Positions 50,328 to 59,229 of a stretch of DNA of 64,000 nt are shown here, piece by piece. The position numbers and the translations under genes were made by a program. The stretch comes from Segniliparus sp051660745 (GTDB lineage: Bacteria > Actinomycetota > Actinomycetes > Mycobacteriales > Mycobacteriaceae), in NCBI RefSeq assembly GCF_051660745.1, contig NZ_JBOFQF010000003.1, positions 246,237-310,236 of the forward strand, read 5' to 3'. How positions within the stretch are numbered: the stretch's first letter is position 1; each line of letters opens with the position of its first letter. The notes beneath the pieces were generated by a model. That model had not been told where the DNA came from. It made no database searches and saw only the letters and a list, made by a program, of their open reading frames with translations.

Positions 50328-51698
50328 TCACTGCTCGCGCGACGCGTGGAGCATGTGCTCGCGCTCGACCACTTTGACCCGCTCGCGGCCCTGCGGCTCG
50401 CCGAGGCTGCGCTCGTGCGCGTCGAGCCGGTACCAGCCGTCCCAGGTGGTCACCTCGTGGCCCTTGTCGGCGAAGTACTGGTCGACGGCTTCGAGGCTCG
50501 TGCGCTCGGGGGCCCAGAGCTTGCCCTCGGCGTGGTCGGCGAGCAGGTTCGCCACCGTCTCGTTGGCGTCGCCCTTGGTGTGCCCGATGAGGCCGATGGG
50601 CCCGCGCTTGATCCAGCCCGTGGTGAACAGCCCCGTGATGTGCTCGTCGCCCGAGCCGAGCACCCGGCCCTCCTCGTTGGGGATGACCCCGGCCTCGTCG
50701 TCGAACGGGATCCCCGGCAACGGGTCGGAGTAGTAGCCGACGGCACGGTAGACGGCCTGCACCGGCCAGTCTTTGAACTGCCCCGTGCCTTTCACATTGC
50801 CGTCGCCGGTGAGCGTGGTCCGCTCGGTGCGCAGGCCGACGACTTTGCCGTCCTCGCCGAGGATCTCCGCCGGGGACTCGAAGAAGTGCAGGTAGAGCTT
50901 GTGCGGACGGCTGCCGGGGTCGCGGATCGCCCAGTCCTGGATGATCGTCGCCACCATGTCGGTGATCTTCGACTCGCGCCGGGCCTGCTCGGAGCCCTCG
51001 TCGTAGTCGATGTCCTCCGGGTCCACGATGACCTCGATGGTCTTCGAGTGGTCGAGCTCGCGCAGCTCCAACGGGGTGAACTTCGCCTGCGCGGGGCCGC
51101 GCCGCCCGAAGACGTGCACCTCGACCGCCTGGTTCTCCTGCAGGCCCTCGTACACGTTCGGCGGGATCTCGGTCGGCAGGAGGTCCTCCGCGGTCTTGGC
51201 GAGGATCCGGGCCACGTCGAGGCCGACGTTCCCGACGCCGAGCACGGCGACCTGGCGCGCGGTCAGCGGCCACGTCCTGGGGAAGTCCGGGTTGCCGTCG
51301 TACCAGCCGACGAACTCAGCCGCGCCGTAGCTGCCGTCGAGGTCGACCCCGGGGATCCCGAGGCCCCGGTCGCGCACCGCTCCGGTGGAGAAAATGACCG
51401 CATGGTAATGTTTGGAGAGGAAATCGACATCGATGTCCTTGCCGAACTCCACATGGCCGAGAAGCCGGATCTGCGGCTTGTCCAAAACCTGGTGCAGGCT
51501 TCGCACGATGCCCTTGATCCGGGGGTGGTCCGGCGCGACGCCGTATCGGATCAGGCCGAAGGGCGCGGGCATCTTCTCGTAGAGGTCGATGGAGACCGGC
51601 ACGTCGGACTTCATGAGCGCGTCGGAGGCATAGATGCCCGCAGGGCCCGCTCCGACGACGGCGACACGCAACGGGGCAGCAGTATTGGCTTCGGTCAT
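50328..51698 (-). CDS. fprA: NADPH-ferredoxin reductase FprA
   Basis: A 456-residue adrenodoxin-reductase-type flavoenzyme that passes electrons from NADPH to ferredoxins, for example for cytochromes P450. It has the FAD motif VAVVGAGPAGIYAS at the start, GLIRYGVAPDHP, the NADP site VLGVGNVGLDVARIL and the C-terminal GWIKRGPIGLIGHTK. It matches Rv3106. Lies downstream of mocR on the same strand. Confidence 0.95.
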   Translation of the reverse strand: MTEANTAAPLRVAVVGAGPAGIYASDALMKSDVPVSIDLYEKMPAPFGLIRYGVAPDHPRIKGIVRSLHQVLDKPQIRLLGHVEFGKDIDVDFLSKHYHAVIFSTGAVRDRGLGIPGVDLDGSYGAAEFVGWYDGNPDFPRTWPLTARQVAVLGVGNVGLDVARILAKTAEDLLPTEIPPNVYEGLQENQAVEVHVFGRRGPAQAKFTPLELRELDHSKTIEVIVDPEDIDYDEGSEQARRESKITDMVATIIQDWAIRDPGSRPHKLYLHFFESPAEILGEDGKVVGLRTERTTLTGDGNVKGTGQFKDWPVQAVYRAVGYYSDPLPGIPFDDEAGVIPNEEGRVLGSGDEHITGLFTTGWIKRGPIGLIGHTKGDANETVANLLADHAEGKLWAPERTSLEAVDQYFADKGHEVTTWDGWYRLDAHERSLGEPQGRERVKVVEREHMLHASREQ

Positions 51699-51752
51699 CT
51701 CACACTTTCACTCAGTACGCATAGCTGCGCACGGGCAGGGCAGGGCACCAGT

Positions 51753-53189
51753 CTACGACGCGCCAACCGAGCGCCATCCCTCGGCCAGCCTACGAACCCC
51801 GTCTCGGACGCCCGCGGCGCTCGGGGCCGCCGCGTAGCTCAACCGCAAGAAACGGGCGGAGGGCTCGCTCGCGAAGTACGGCCCGCCCGCCGTCACCAGG
51901 ACTCCGGCCCGTCGGGCCGATGCGACCACGTCCGTCTCGGCCGGGGAGTCCTCGGGCAGCCTCAGCCACAGGTGGTAGCCGCCTTTCGGGACAAGCGTCA
52001 CCTCGAACTCGGGCAGGTGCTCGCCGAGCGCCGCGACCGCGAGCTCCTTGCGCTCGCGCAACTCGGCCGCGAGCGAGCGCAGGTGCCGGGGCCAGGCAGG
52101 CGAGCCGACAAGCTCCAGAGCCGTCTCCTGCAAGGTCTTTGGGACGAAGAAGTTGTCGATCACCTGCGCGGTTCGTAACCGCTCGAACGCGGCGCCCCGC
52201 GCGACGAGCGCCGCGATCCGCAGATTGGGCGAGGTGGCTTTGGTCAAGGAGTGGATGTGGACCACCCGTCCGTCCTGGTCGTCCTCCACCAGCGGAGCCA
52301 GGAGCGGGGCGCCGTGGCCGAGGCGGCGCACGAAGTCGTCCTCCACCACGAAGGCGCCCGCTGCCCGCGCGGCTTCGAGGACGGGCGCCCGTCGCTCGGC
52401 GGCGAGGGTCGCGCCGGTGGGGTTCTGGAAGAGCGGCTGGCAGACGAACACGCCTGCCCCCGAGCTCGTGAACGCCTTGGCCAACAGCTCGACGCGGACG
52501 CCGTCCGCGTCGACCGGGACCGGGACGGGCCGCAGCCCGGCCGCCCTGGCCGCGGCGAGGACTCCGGGATAGGTCGGCGACTCGACGAGCACGGCGGCGC
52601 CGGGCTGCGCGAGCGAGCGCAGCGTGCACACCAGCGCGCTCTGCCCGCCCGCGCAAATCAGCACGTCGGACGGGGAGGGCGCGCTGCCGATGTCGCGGGC
52701 GAACCATTCGCGCAGCTCCGCGATCCCTTCCACGGGCGGCCGGGTCCAGGCGCCGGGCCTGCGGCCCGCCCTGGCGTGCGCCGAGGAGAGCGCCTGCTCG
52801 GGCTGCAGCGAAGAGTGCGGGTAGCCGCTGGCGAGGTCCATCGCTCCGGGCGGCGGAGTCTGCAGGTAGGCGAGGAGGCTGGCCGCGTCGTGCCGGACGG
52901 TCGCGGGCAGGCCGCCCGGCTCGGCGTTGAGCGACACCTCCTGCCACGAGCAGTCCATCGTCCCGGGGCGTTTCGCGCGTTCGCGGGCGCGGAACACCCC
53001 CGACCCCGGCACGGCGTCGACGAGCCCCTCGGCGGCGAGCGCGGCGATGGCGCGGCTGACCGTCCCCGCGCTCGCCTGGTAGCGCTTGACCAGTTCCCGG
53101 TTCGACGGCAGCTTCACGCCGATTGGATAGCGCTTCACTTCGTCGCGCAGGTCTTTGAGGATCTTCTCGGAACTGCTACTATCAAACAT
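51753..53189 (-). CDS. MocR-like PLP-dependent transcription regulator
   Basis: A 478-residue GntR-aminotransferase fusion. The N-terminal winged helix (KLPSNRELVKRYQASAGTV, then SRAIAALAAEGLV) is joined to a fold-type I aminotransferase domain with HIHSLTKATSPNLRIA holding the PLP lysine. Such proteins sense an amino acid, vitamin B6 or similar ligand. It is divergent from the EamA transporter, whose ATG shares bases with its own; the inverted repeat at 53175-53205 is the likely operator. Confidence 0.93.
   Translation of the reverse strand: MFDSSSSEKILKDLRDEVKRYPIGVKLPSNRELVKRYQASAGTVSRAIAALAAEGLVDAVPGSGVFRARERAKRPGTMDCSWQEVSLNAEPGGLPATVRHDAASLLAYLQTPPPGAMDLASGYPHSSLQPEQALSSAHARAGRRPGAWTRPPVEGIAELREWFARDIGSAPSPSDVLICAGGQSALVCTLRSLAQPGAAVLVESPTYPGVLAAARAAGLRPVPVPVDADGVRVELLAKAFTSSGAGVFVCQPLFQNPTGATLAAERRAPVLEAARAAGAFVVEDDFVRRLGHGAPLLAPLVEDDQDGRVVHIHSLTKATSPNLRIAALVARGAAFERLRTAQVIDNFFVPKTLQETALELVGSPAWPRHLRSLAAELRERKELAVAALGEHLPEFEVTLVPKGGYHLWLRLPEDSPAETDVVASARRAGVLVTAGGPYFASEPSARFLRLSYAAAPSAAGVRDGVRRLAEGWRSVGAS
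53155..53182 (+). promoter_or_regulatory. Promoter for the eamA-like gene
   Basis: TTGAGG (53155-53160) and TACTAT (53177-53182) are 16 bp apart, and the -10 box ends 5 nt before ATG 53188, as in leaderless transcripts. The whole promoter lies inside the mocR coding sequence. Confidence 0.55.
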
Positions 53190-53205
53190 GATAATACATA
53201 GTAGC
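53175..53205. promoter_or_regulatory. Inverted repeat between mocR and the transporter
   Basis: GCTACTAT (53175-53182) and ATAGTAGC (53198-53205) form a perfect 8-bp inverted repeat 15 bp apart. Each arm contains TACTAT on the strand of one of the two genes, 5 and 8 nt before their ATGs. The centre of symmetry falls on CATG (53187-53190), which is the start codon on both strands. Confidence 0.65.
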
Positions 53206-54171
53206 GCTACGCAGCGCCCTGCGGTAGCGGTGGACCGATCCGGCAAGGGAATGCTCTTCGCCCTCCTCGGCGTCGCCGCCTTCTCCTTCAGCCTGCCCGC
53301 CACGGCGTGGGCGCTCACCGGGTTCGGCCCGTGGACGAGCACCGGCCTGCGCGGCACGTTCGCAGGCCTCCTCGCCGCCGTATGCCTGGTCGCGATGCGC
53401 GCGCCGCTGCCGCGCCGCTCGGACTGGCGGGGGCTGCTCGTGGTCGCGGCCGGATGCGTCGTCGGATTCCCGCTGTTGACGAGCCTCGCGCTCACGACTT
53501 CGTCCACCTCCCACTCGGTGATCGTGATCGGCGTGCTGCCGCTGGCGACCGCCGCGTTCAGCAGCTGGAGCACCGGGCGCCGCCAATCCCGCGCGTTCTG
53601 GCTCGCCGCCCTGGCGGGGGCCGCCGTGGTCGTCGGATTCGCGCTGAGCCAAAACCACGGCCTGCCCACAACGGGCGACCTCTACCTCGTGGCGGCGGTG
53701 CTGGTCTGCGGGGCGGGCTACGCCGAGGGCGGGCGGTTGTCCGCGCATATGCCGGGCTGGCAGGTCATCGCATGGGGCTTGGTCGCGGGGCTGCCGTCGA
53801 TGGCCGTGGTCTCAGCGCTCGCGCTCGAGGCCGAGCCGATGCGACTGACGGCGAAGTCGGTGTTCGGCCTCGCCTATGTCACGCTGATCTCCCAGTTCGG
53901 CGGGTTCGTGGTCTGGTACCGGGGGATGGCGCTCGTCGGAGTCGCCAAAGCGAGCCAGTTGCAGCTGGCCCAGCCGCTGATGACGTTGTGCTGGTCGGCG
54001 ACGCTCCTCGGGGAGCGAGTGCCGCCGCTCGCGCCCGTGGCGGCGGTCCTGGTCCTCGGCTGCGTCGTGGCCACCCAGCGCTCGGGCAGGCGGGCGGCCC
54101 CCGCCGCGCCCGTGCCCGCCGATCTCGACGGAGGGGCTTGTCACGGGCCGCTGGAAAGTATGCGAGGCTAG
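53188..54171 (+). CDS. EamA/DMT-family transporter
   Basis: A ten-helix drug/metabolite transporter of the EamA (10-TMS) type, with two repeated five-helix halves (GMLFALLGVAAFSFSLP; YLVAAVLVCGAGYAEGG) and the loop KASQLQLAQPLMTL. Probably exports an amino acid or metabolite sensed by MocR. ATG 53188 gives 327 residues and has a -10 box 5 nt before; GTG 53230 is a shorter alternative closer to the first helix. Confidence 0.85.
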   Translation: MIIHSSATQRPAVAVDRSGKGMLFALLGVAAFSFSLPATAWALTGFGPWTSTGLRGTFAGLLAAVCLVAMRAPLPRRSDWRGLLVVAAGCVVGFPLLTSLALTTSSTSHSVIVIGVLPLATAAFSSWSTGRRQSRAFWLAALAGAAVVVGFALSQNHGLPTTGDLYLVAAVLVCGAGYAEGGRLSAHMPGWQVIAWGLVAGLPSMAVVSALALEAEPMRLTAKSVFGLAYVTLISQFGGFVVWYRGMALVGVAKASQLQLAQPLMTLCWSATLLGERVPPLAPVAAVLVLGCVVATQRSGRRAAPAAPVPADLDGGACHGPLESMRG

Positions 54172-54175
54172 GGAT

Positions 54176-54589
54176 ATGAGTTACGCAGGCGACATCACTC
54201 CCCAGCAGGCCTGGGAGATCCTCGAGGGCGAGCCGTCCGCCGTGCTGGTGGACGTCCGCACCGACGCGGAGTGGAAGTTCGTCGGCGTGCCCGACGTCTC
54301 CGGCCTCGGCAAGACCGTCGTGCTCGCCCAGTGGACGACGTACCCCAACGGCGCGCCCAACGCGGGCTTCCTCGACGAGCTGCGCGCGGCAGGCGTCCGC
54401 GGCGAGGCCCCGGTGGTCTTCCTCTGCCGCTCCGGCCAGCGCTCCATCGCCGCCGCCGTCGCGGCGACCGCCGCAGGCCTCGGGCCCGCGTACAACATCC
54501 TCGACGGCTTCGAGGGCGCCCTCGACGGCGAGAAGCACCGGGGCTCGACCGGCTGGCGCGCGGTCGGGCTGCCCTGGCGGCAGTCCTGA
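54176..54589 (+). CDS. Rhodanese-like sulfurtransferase
   Basis: A 137-residue single-domain rhodanese with the active-site loop CRSGQRS; Cys84 would carry the persulfide. DVRTDAEW near residue 26 is the second family mark. Its place directly before metZ matches Rv0390-Rv0391, which suggests a role in sulfide delivery for homocysteine synthesis. Confidence 0.92.
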   Translation: MSYAGDITPQQAWEILEGEPSAVLVDVRTDAEWKFVGVPDVSGLGKTVVLAQWTTYPNGAPNAGFLDELRAAGVRGEAPVVFLCRSGQRSIAAAVAATAAGLGPAYNILDGFEGALDGEKHRGSTGWRAVGLPWRQS

Positions 54590-54599
54590 GCACGGATCG

Positions 54600-54605
54600 T
54601 AAGAT
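54600..54605 (+). promoter_or_regulatory. -10 box of probable leaderless metZ transcript
   Basis: TAAGAT lies 6 nt before GTG 54612, which has no ribosome binding site. Confidence 0.4.
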
Positions 54606-54611
54606 GTCCGT

Positions 54612-55826
54612 GTGACCGAGCAGCCGAAACGAAACCGCCCCCTCCCCGAAGGCGTCAGCCTGGAAACCATCGGCGTGCGCGGCGGCCTGCGCCGCTCGCA
54701 GTGGGAGGAGACCTCCGAGTCCATCTACTTCAGCTCGGGGTACGTGTACGACTCGCCGGAGCTCGCCGAGGCCGCGTTCGCGGGCGAGATCAACCGCTTC
54801 CAGTACTCCCGCTTCGCGAACCCCTCCGTCGCGACGTTCGAAGACCGGATCGCGCTGCTGGAAGGGGCCGAGGCCGCGTTCGCGACGGCGACCGGCATGG
54901 CGGCGGTCTTCACCGCGCTCGCCTCGATCCTCAAGGCGGGCGACCGCCTCGTCGCCGCGCGCAGCCTCTTCGGCTCCTGCTTCATCATCTGCAACGAGAT
55001 CCTGCCCCGCTGGGGCGTGGAGACCGTGTTCGTGGACGGCGAGGACCTCGGCCAGTGGGAGAAGGCGCTCTCCGTGCCGACCCAGGCCGTCTTCTTCGAG
55101 ACTCCCGCCAACCCGATGCAGACGCTGGTCGACGTCGCGAAGGTGTCCGAGCTCGCCCACGCGGCGGGCGCGAAGGTCGTCTTCGACAACGGTTTCACCG
55201 GGCCTGCCGCGCAGCGCAGCATCCCGCTCGGCGCCGACGTGGTGGTGTACTCGGGCACCAAGCTCATCGACGGCCAGGGCCGCGCGATGGGCGGGGCGAT
55301 CCTCGGGACCAAGGAGTTCGTCGACGGCCCGGTCAAGTTCACGATGCGCCACACCGGGCCGAGCCTGTCGCCGTTCAACGCGTGGGTGCTCACCAAGGGC
55401 CTTGAGACGCTGAGCCTGCGGACCAAGGCGCAGACCGCGTCCGCGCTCGCCATCGCGGAGTGGCTGGAGCAGCAGCCGGAGATCGAATGGGTCCGCTACC
55501 CGTTCCTCGAGTCGCATCCGCAGTACGAGCTCGCCAAGGCGCAGATGCTCGGCGGCGGCACGTGCATCACCTTCGCGCTCAAGGCCGACGACGCGAAGGC
55601 CAAGGCGTTCGACTTCCTCAACCGCCTGCAGATCGTGGACATCTCAAACAACTTCGGCGATGTGAAATCCCTGATCACCCACCCGGCGACGACCACGCAC
55701 CGGGCGATGGGGCCAGAGGGCCGCGCCGCGATCGGGCTGTCCGACGCGGTGGTCCGGTTCTCGGTCGGCCTGGAGTCCACCGAGGACCTGCTCCTCGACC
55801 TCGAGCAGGCGCTGGCAGGGGAGTAG
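54612..55826 (+). CDS. metZ: O-succinylhomoserine sulfhydrylase
   Basis: A PLP enzyme that makes homocysteine from O-succinylhomoserine and sulfide. Over 404 residues it has SRFANPSVATFEDRIALLEG, the cofactor site ATGMAAVFTALASIL, and VVYSGTKLIDGQGRAMGG with the PLP lysine. These match mycobacterial MetZ (Rv0391). GTG start. Confidence 0.95.
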   Translation: MTEQPKRNRPLPEGVSLETIGVRGGLRRSQWEETSESIYFSSGYVYDSPELAEAAFAGEINRFQYSRFANPSVATFEDRIALLEGAEAAFATATGMAAVFTALASILKAGDRLVAARSLFGSCFIICNEILPRWGVETVFVDGEDLGQWEKALSVPTQAVFFETPANPMQTLVDVAKVSELAHAAGAKVVFDNGFTGPAAQRSIPLGADVVVYSGTKLIDGQGRAMGGAILGTKEFVDGPVKFTMRHTGPSLSPFNAWVLTKGLETLSLRTKAQTASALAIAEWLEQQPEIEWVRYPFLESHPQYELAKAQMLGGGTCITFALKADDAKAKAFDFLNRLQIVDISNNFGDVKSLITHPATTTHRAMGPEGRAAIGLSDAVVRFSVGLESTEDLLLDLEQALAGE

Positions 55827-55889
55827 CAGGCCCGGCATTCGCTCACGGAGAGCGGAATACGCGGCGGCGCGAACGGCTTGATCTCACGT

Positions 55890-57011
55890 ATGCCCATCCC
55901 TCTGTCCGTGCTCGACCTTTCCCCGACGGTCTCCGGCTCCAGCCCCGCTGCGGCGCTGCGGCAGAGCGTCGAGCTGGCGAAGGCCGCCGAGTCGTTCGGC
56001 TACCACCGGTACTGGTTCGCCGAGCACCATTTCGCCGCAGTGGCGAGCACATCGCCGGACGTGCTCGTCGGGCAGGTCCTCGCGGCCACCGAGCGGATCC
56101 GGGCGGGGTCGGCCGCCGTGCTGCTCGGGTACTACCCGGCGACGCTCGTCGTCGAGCGGTTCGCGATCCTCGCCGCCCTCTACCCGGGCAGGGTGGACCT
56201 CGGGGTGGGCAGGGCGGCGCAACGCGTCAAAGAAAGCGCGGGCAGGCCGGAGCAGCATCCCGACCCGGAGCCGCCCGACCCCGACTCGTGGCCGTGGGTG
56301 GACGGCGTGCTCGTCCCCACGGCGCCCGCGCTGCGGTACGGCGACTTCGCGGAGCGGGTCGCCCGCGAGGCCCATTTGTTCCTGCCGGGCAGCTCGGCCC
56401 CCCGATACAGGGACCAAGTGGAGGAGATCCTCGACCTCCTCGCGGGGGTCCGGACCACCTCGGCGGGGACGCCGGTGCGTGTCGCCTCGGCGGAGGAGTC
56501 CGACCTCGTGCCATGGGTGTTCGGCAGCTCGCGCGGGGAGAGCGCGAGCACGGCGGCCCGCAACGGCCTGCCGTTCGTGACGAGCTACCACGTGACGCCG
56601 GGGACGGCCTTGGACGGCGCGGCGGCGTACCTCGAAGAGTTCACCCCGTCCAAAGCGCTCTCCGAGCCGCGTCTCGTCGTCTCCGCCGACGTGGTCGTGG
56701 CGGAGACCGACGAGAAGGCGCGCGAGCTGGCCTCCGGCTACGGCAGATGGGTGCACAGCATCCGGGCCAAGGGCGGGGCCGAGCCGTATTCGGCCCATGG
56801 CGAGCTGCCCGCCCTCGACAGGGCAGAGCGGCTGCTCGTGGAGGACCGGCTCCGCACGCAGTTCGTCGGGTCGCCCTCGACCGTGGCCCGGGGGCTGCGC
56901 GCGCTCGTGAAGCTCGCCAAGGCGGACGAGCTGGTGGTCACGACGATCACGCACGACTTCGCGGACCGGGTCCGCTCGCACGAGCTCCTGGCGCAGGCGT
57001 GGGGGCTGTGA
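55890..57011 (+). CDS. LLM-class flavin-dependent oxidoreductase
   Basis: A bacterial-luciferase-like monooxygenase or reductase of 373 residues using FMN or F420. The family start MPIPLSVLDLSPTVSGSS, YHRYWFAEHHF near residue 40 and the YPGRVDLGVGRA loop are visible. Short actinobacterial members of this type often have no known substrate. It lies 63 bp after metZ on the same strand. Confidence 0.88.
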   Translation: MPIPLSVLDLSPTVSGSSPAAALRQSVELAKAAESFGYHRYWFAEHHFAAVASTSPDVLVGQVLAATERIRAGSAAVLLGYYPATLVVERFAILAALYPGRVDLGVGRAAQRVKESAGRPEQHPDPEPPDPDSWPWVDGVLVPTAPALRYGDFAERVAREAHLFLPGSSAPRYRDQVEEILDLLAGVRTTSAGTPVRVASAEESDLVPWVFGSSRGESASTAARNGLPFVTSYHVTPGTALDGAAAYLEEFTPSKALSEPRLVVSADVVVAETDEKARELASGYGRWVHSIRAKGGAEPYSAHGELPALDRAERLLVEDRLRTQFVGSPSTVARGLRALVKLAKADELVVTTITHDFADRVRSHELLAQAWGL

Positions 57012-57133
57012 GCCGGGCAGGGGGATCCTCGCGAGATGAACCGCAGGCGTGCGTGCTGTGAACAATCGGTGAATCTCCGCCAGCTGGCGCGGGCAAGACG
57101 CGACAATGGTTCCCCCGCAGGTCGTGCGGGCTT

Positions 57134-57139
57134 TACTAT
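57134..57139 (+). promoter_or_regulatory. -10 box of probable leaderless senX3 transcript
   Basis: TACTAT lies 6 nt before GTG 57146, and no ribosome binding site is seen. The -35 is weak. Confidence 0.45.
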
Positions 57140-57145
57140 GCAAGT

Positions 57146-58336
57146 GTGGCTTTGAACCAATTGCTGCGCCCAGGACGGCTGCGCCGCAAGCCAGACGCCT
57201 CGCCCCCGGGCGAGGTCGTGGCGATACCGGACTCGTCGGCCAGCCTGCTGGCCGCGGTCTTGGCCGCGTCGCCTGGCGGGGTCGTCGTGGTCGACGAGGA
57301 CGAGGCGGTGCTGGTCGCCAACCCCCGTTCGCAAGAGCTCGGCGTGGTGCAGGGCGGGAAGCTCACCGCTTTGCTCGCGGAAGCCGCCGCCGAGGCGATC
57401 GCGCGCCACCGCCGGGAATCCTGCGCCGAGAGCCAGTCCGTCGAACTGGTCGGAAAGCACCTGCGGTTCCCCGCGGCCCGGGGCAGCAAGCCCGAGGTCG
57501 TCGTCAAGGCCAAGATCGTCGGCGCCTCGGTCGGCGGCGAGCCCTGCGCGATCCTCTTCGTGGAGGACGTCACCGAGGCCATGCGCATGGAGACCGCGCG
57601 GCGGGACTTCGTCGCGAACGTCAGCCACGAGCTCAAGACCCCGGTCGGCGGCCTCTCGCTCCTCTCCGAGGCGCTCATGGAGTCCGCCGACGACCCCGAG
57701 GCGGTCCGCCATTTCGGCAAGCGGATGCACGCGGAGGCCAACCGGCTCGCCATGATGGTCACCGAGCTGATCGCCCTCTCCCGGCTGCAGGGCGCGGAGA
57801 AGCTCCCGCATGTGGAAGTCGTGAAGGTGGACGAGGTCGTCCACGAGGCCGTCGACCGGCTGCGGCTGACGGCGGAGGCCTTGGGCATCGGCATCACCAT
57901 GGACTCGCCGAGCGGGCTCGAAGTCATGGGGGACCGCGCGCTCCTCGTCACGGCCCTGTCCAACCTCTTGTCCAACGCGGTGGCCTACTCCCCGAGCGGT
58001 ACCTCGGTCTCCGTGTCGCGGCGCGTGCAGGGCGGCATGGCGCAGCTGGCCGTCACCGACCGGGGCATCGGCATCGCCCCCGAGCACCAAGAGCGGGTGT
58101 TCGAGCGCTTCTTCCGGGTGGACAAGGCGCGGTCGCGGGCCACGGGGGGCACCGGCCTGGGCCTCGCCATCGTCAAGCACGTCATGGTCAACCACGGCGG
58201 CTCGGTGCGGCTGTGGAGCAAACCCGGCACAGGCTCCACGTTCACATTGGAGCTGCCCGCGAGCAGCCGCACGCCCGGGGCCCCGCCGGACCCGGACTCC
58301 CCGAAGCCCACCGCCCACACCTCGTCCACTCCGTAA
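57146..58336 (+). CDS. senX3: Phosphate-responsive sensor kinase SenX3, without transmembrane segments
   Basis: SenX3 phosphorylates RegX3 when phosphate is scarce. The PAS-like region (AVLAASPGGVVVVDEDEAVLVANP), the H-box ANVSHELKTPV with His161, N-box and the G-boxes DRGIGIAPEHQERVFERFF and GGTGLGLAIVKHV match mycobacterial SenX3. The usual two N-terminal membrane helices are missing: the protein begins with about 30 hydrophilic residues, and the frame upstream, open back to 57062, encodes no helix. The protein is therefore predicted to be soluble or membrane-associated through partners. Confidence 0.93.
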   Translation: MALNQLLRPGRLRRKPDASPPGEVVAIPDSSASLLAAVLAASPGGVVVVDEDEAVLVANPRSQELGVVQGGKLTALLAEAAAEAIARHRRESCAESQSVELVGKHLRFPAARGSKPEVVVKAKIVGASVGGEPCAILFVEDVTEAMRMETARRDFVANVSHELKTPVGGLSLLSEALMESADDPEAVRHFGKRMHAEANRLAMMVTELIALSRLQGAEKLPHVEVVKVDEVVHEAVDRLRLTAEALGIGITMDSPSGLEVMGDRALLVTALSNLLSNAVAYSPSGTSVSVSRRVQGGMAQLAVTDRGIGIAPEHQERVFERFFRVDKARSRATGGTGLGLAIVKHVMVNHGGSVRLWSKPGTGSTFTLELPASSRTPGAPPDPDSPKPTAHTSSTP

Positions 58337-58354
58337 ACCTACGAAGGAGCCGCT

Positions 58355-59041
58355 ATGACCCGAGTGCTGATTGTCGAAGACGAGGAGTCTCTCGCCGACC
58401 CGCTTGCCTTCTTGCTGCGCAAGGAAGGCTTCGAGACCGTGATCGCGGGCGACGGCCCGACCGCGCTCACCGAGTTCGACCGGACCGGGGCCGACATCGT
58501 CCTGCTGGACCTCATGCTTCCGGGCATGGGCGGCAACGACGTCTGCAAACAGCTGCGGGCCCGCTCCTCGGTGCCCGTGATCATGGTGACCGCCAGGGAC
58601 AGCGAGATCGACAAGGTCGTCGGGCTCGAGCTCGGCGCGGACGACTACGTCACCAAGCCGTACTCGGCCCGCGAGCTCACCGCGCGGATCCGGGCGGTGC
58701 TCCGCCGGGGCCAGGAGTCCGAGGCGGAGTCGAGCCTCGACGGGGTGCTCGACGCAGGCCCGATCAAACTCGATGTGGACCGGCACCTGGTGTCTGTGCA
58801 CGGCAAGCAGGTCACGTTGCCGCTCAAAGAGTTCGACTTGCTCGAATACCTCATGCGCAACCGGGGCCGGGTGCTCACGCGCGGCCAGCTCATCGACCGG
58901 GTCTGGGGAGCGGACTACGTCGGCGACACCAAGACGCTCGACGTGCACGTCAAGCGGCTGCGCTCGAAGATCGAAGACGACCCGGCGAAGCCCGAGCGGC
59001 TCGTCACCGTGCGCGGCCTAGGGTACAAGCTGGAGGCCTGA
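58355..59041 (+). CDS. regX3: Phosphate response regulator RegX3
   Basis: A 228-residue OmpR/PhoB-type regulator. The receiver domain has LIVEDE at the start, phospho-acceptor Asp52 in VLLDLMLPG and Lys in YVTKPYSAREL. The winged-helix DNA-binding domain ends TVRGLGYKLEA. GAAGGAG precedes the ATG, 18 bp after senX3. Controls phosphate uptake genes in mycobacteria. Confidence 0.97.
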   Translation: MTRVLIVEDEESLADPLAFLLRKEGFETVIAGDGPTALTEFDRTGADIVLLDLMLPGMGGNDVCKQLRARSSVPVIMVTARDSEIDKVVGLELGADDYVTKPYSARELTARIRAVLRRGQESEAESSLDGVLDAGPIKLDVDRHLVSVHGKQVTLPLKEFDLLEYLMRNRGRVLTRGQLIDRVWGADYVGDTKTLDVHVKRLRSKIEDDPAKPERLVTVRGLGYKLEA

Positions 59042-59068
59042 GCATGCGGCTCAACGCGACCGTCGGAG

Positions 59069-59118
59069 GGATCGGCGGTCGTGGGGCCCCACGAAGTGGG
59101 GAGAGGCTTCGCCGATCC
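59069..59118. other. Hairpin-forming inverted repeat after regX3
   Basis: GGATCGGCG (59069-59077) pairs with CGCCGATCC (59110-59118), and GTGGGGCCCCAC (59081-59092) is a perfect palindrome inside the loop. No T run follows. It lies 28 bp after the regX3 stop, within a 188-bp gap to the ppx-like gene that holds no other visible signal, and may stabilise or slow the transcript. Confidence 0.4.
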
Positions 59119-59229
59119 AGAGACCACAGCACACAACAGCGTCGCTTGCGACTCGTTCCTGCCTCGCCGGCGGTGGAGGCGGAGCGAGATGCCATCATCG
59201 GGCGACCACAGCCCTAACGAAAGGACGTT

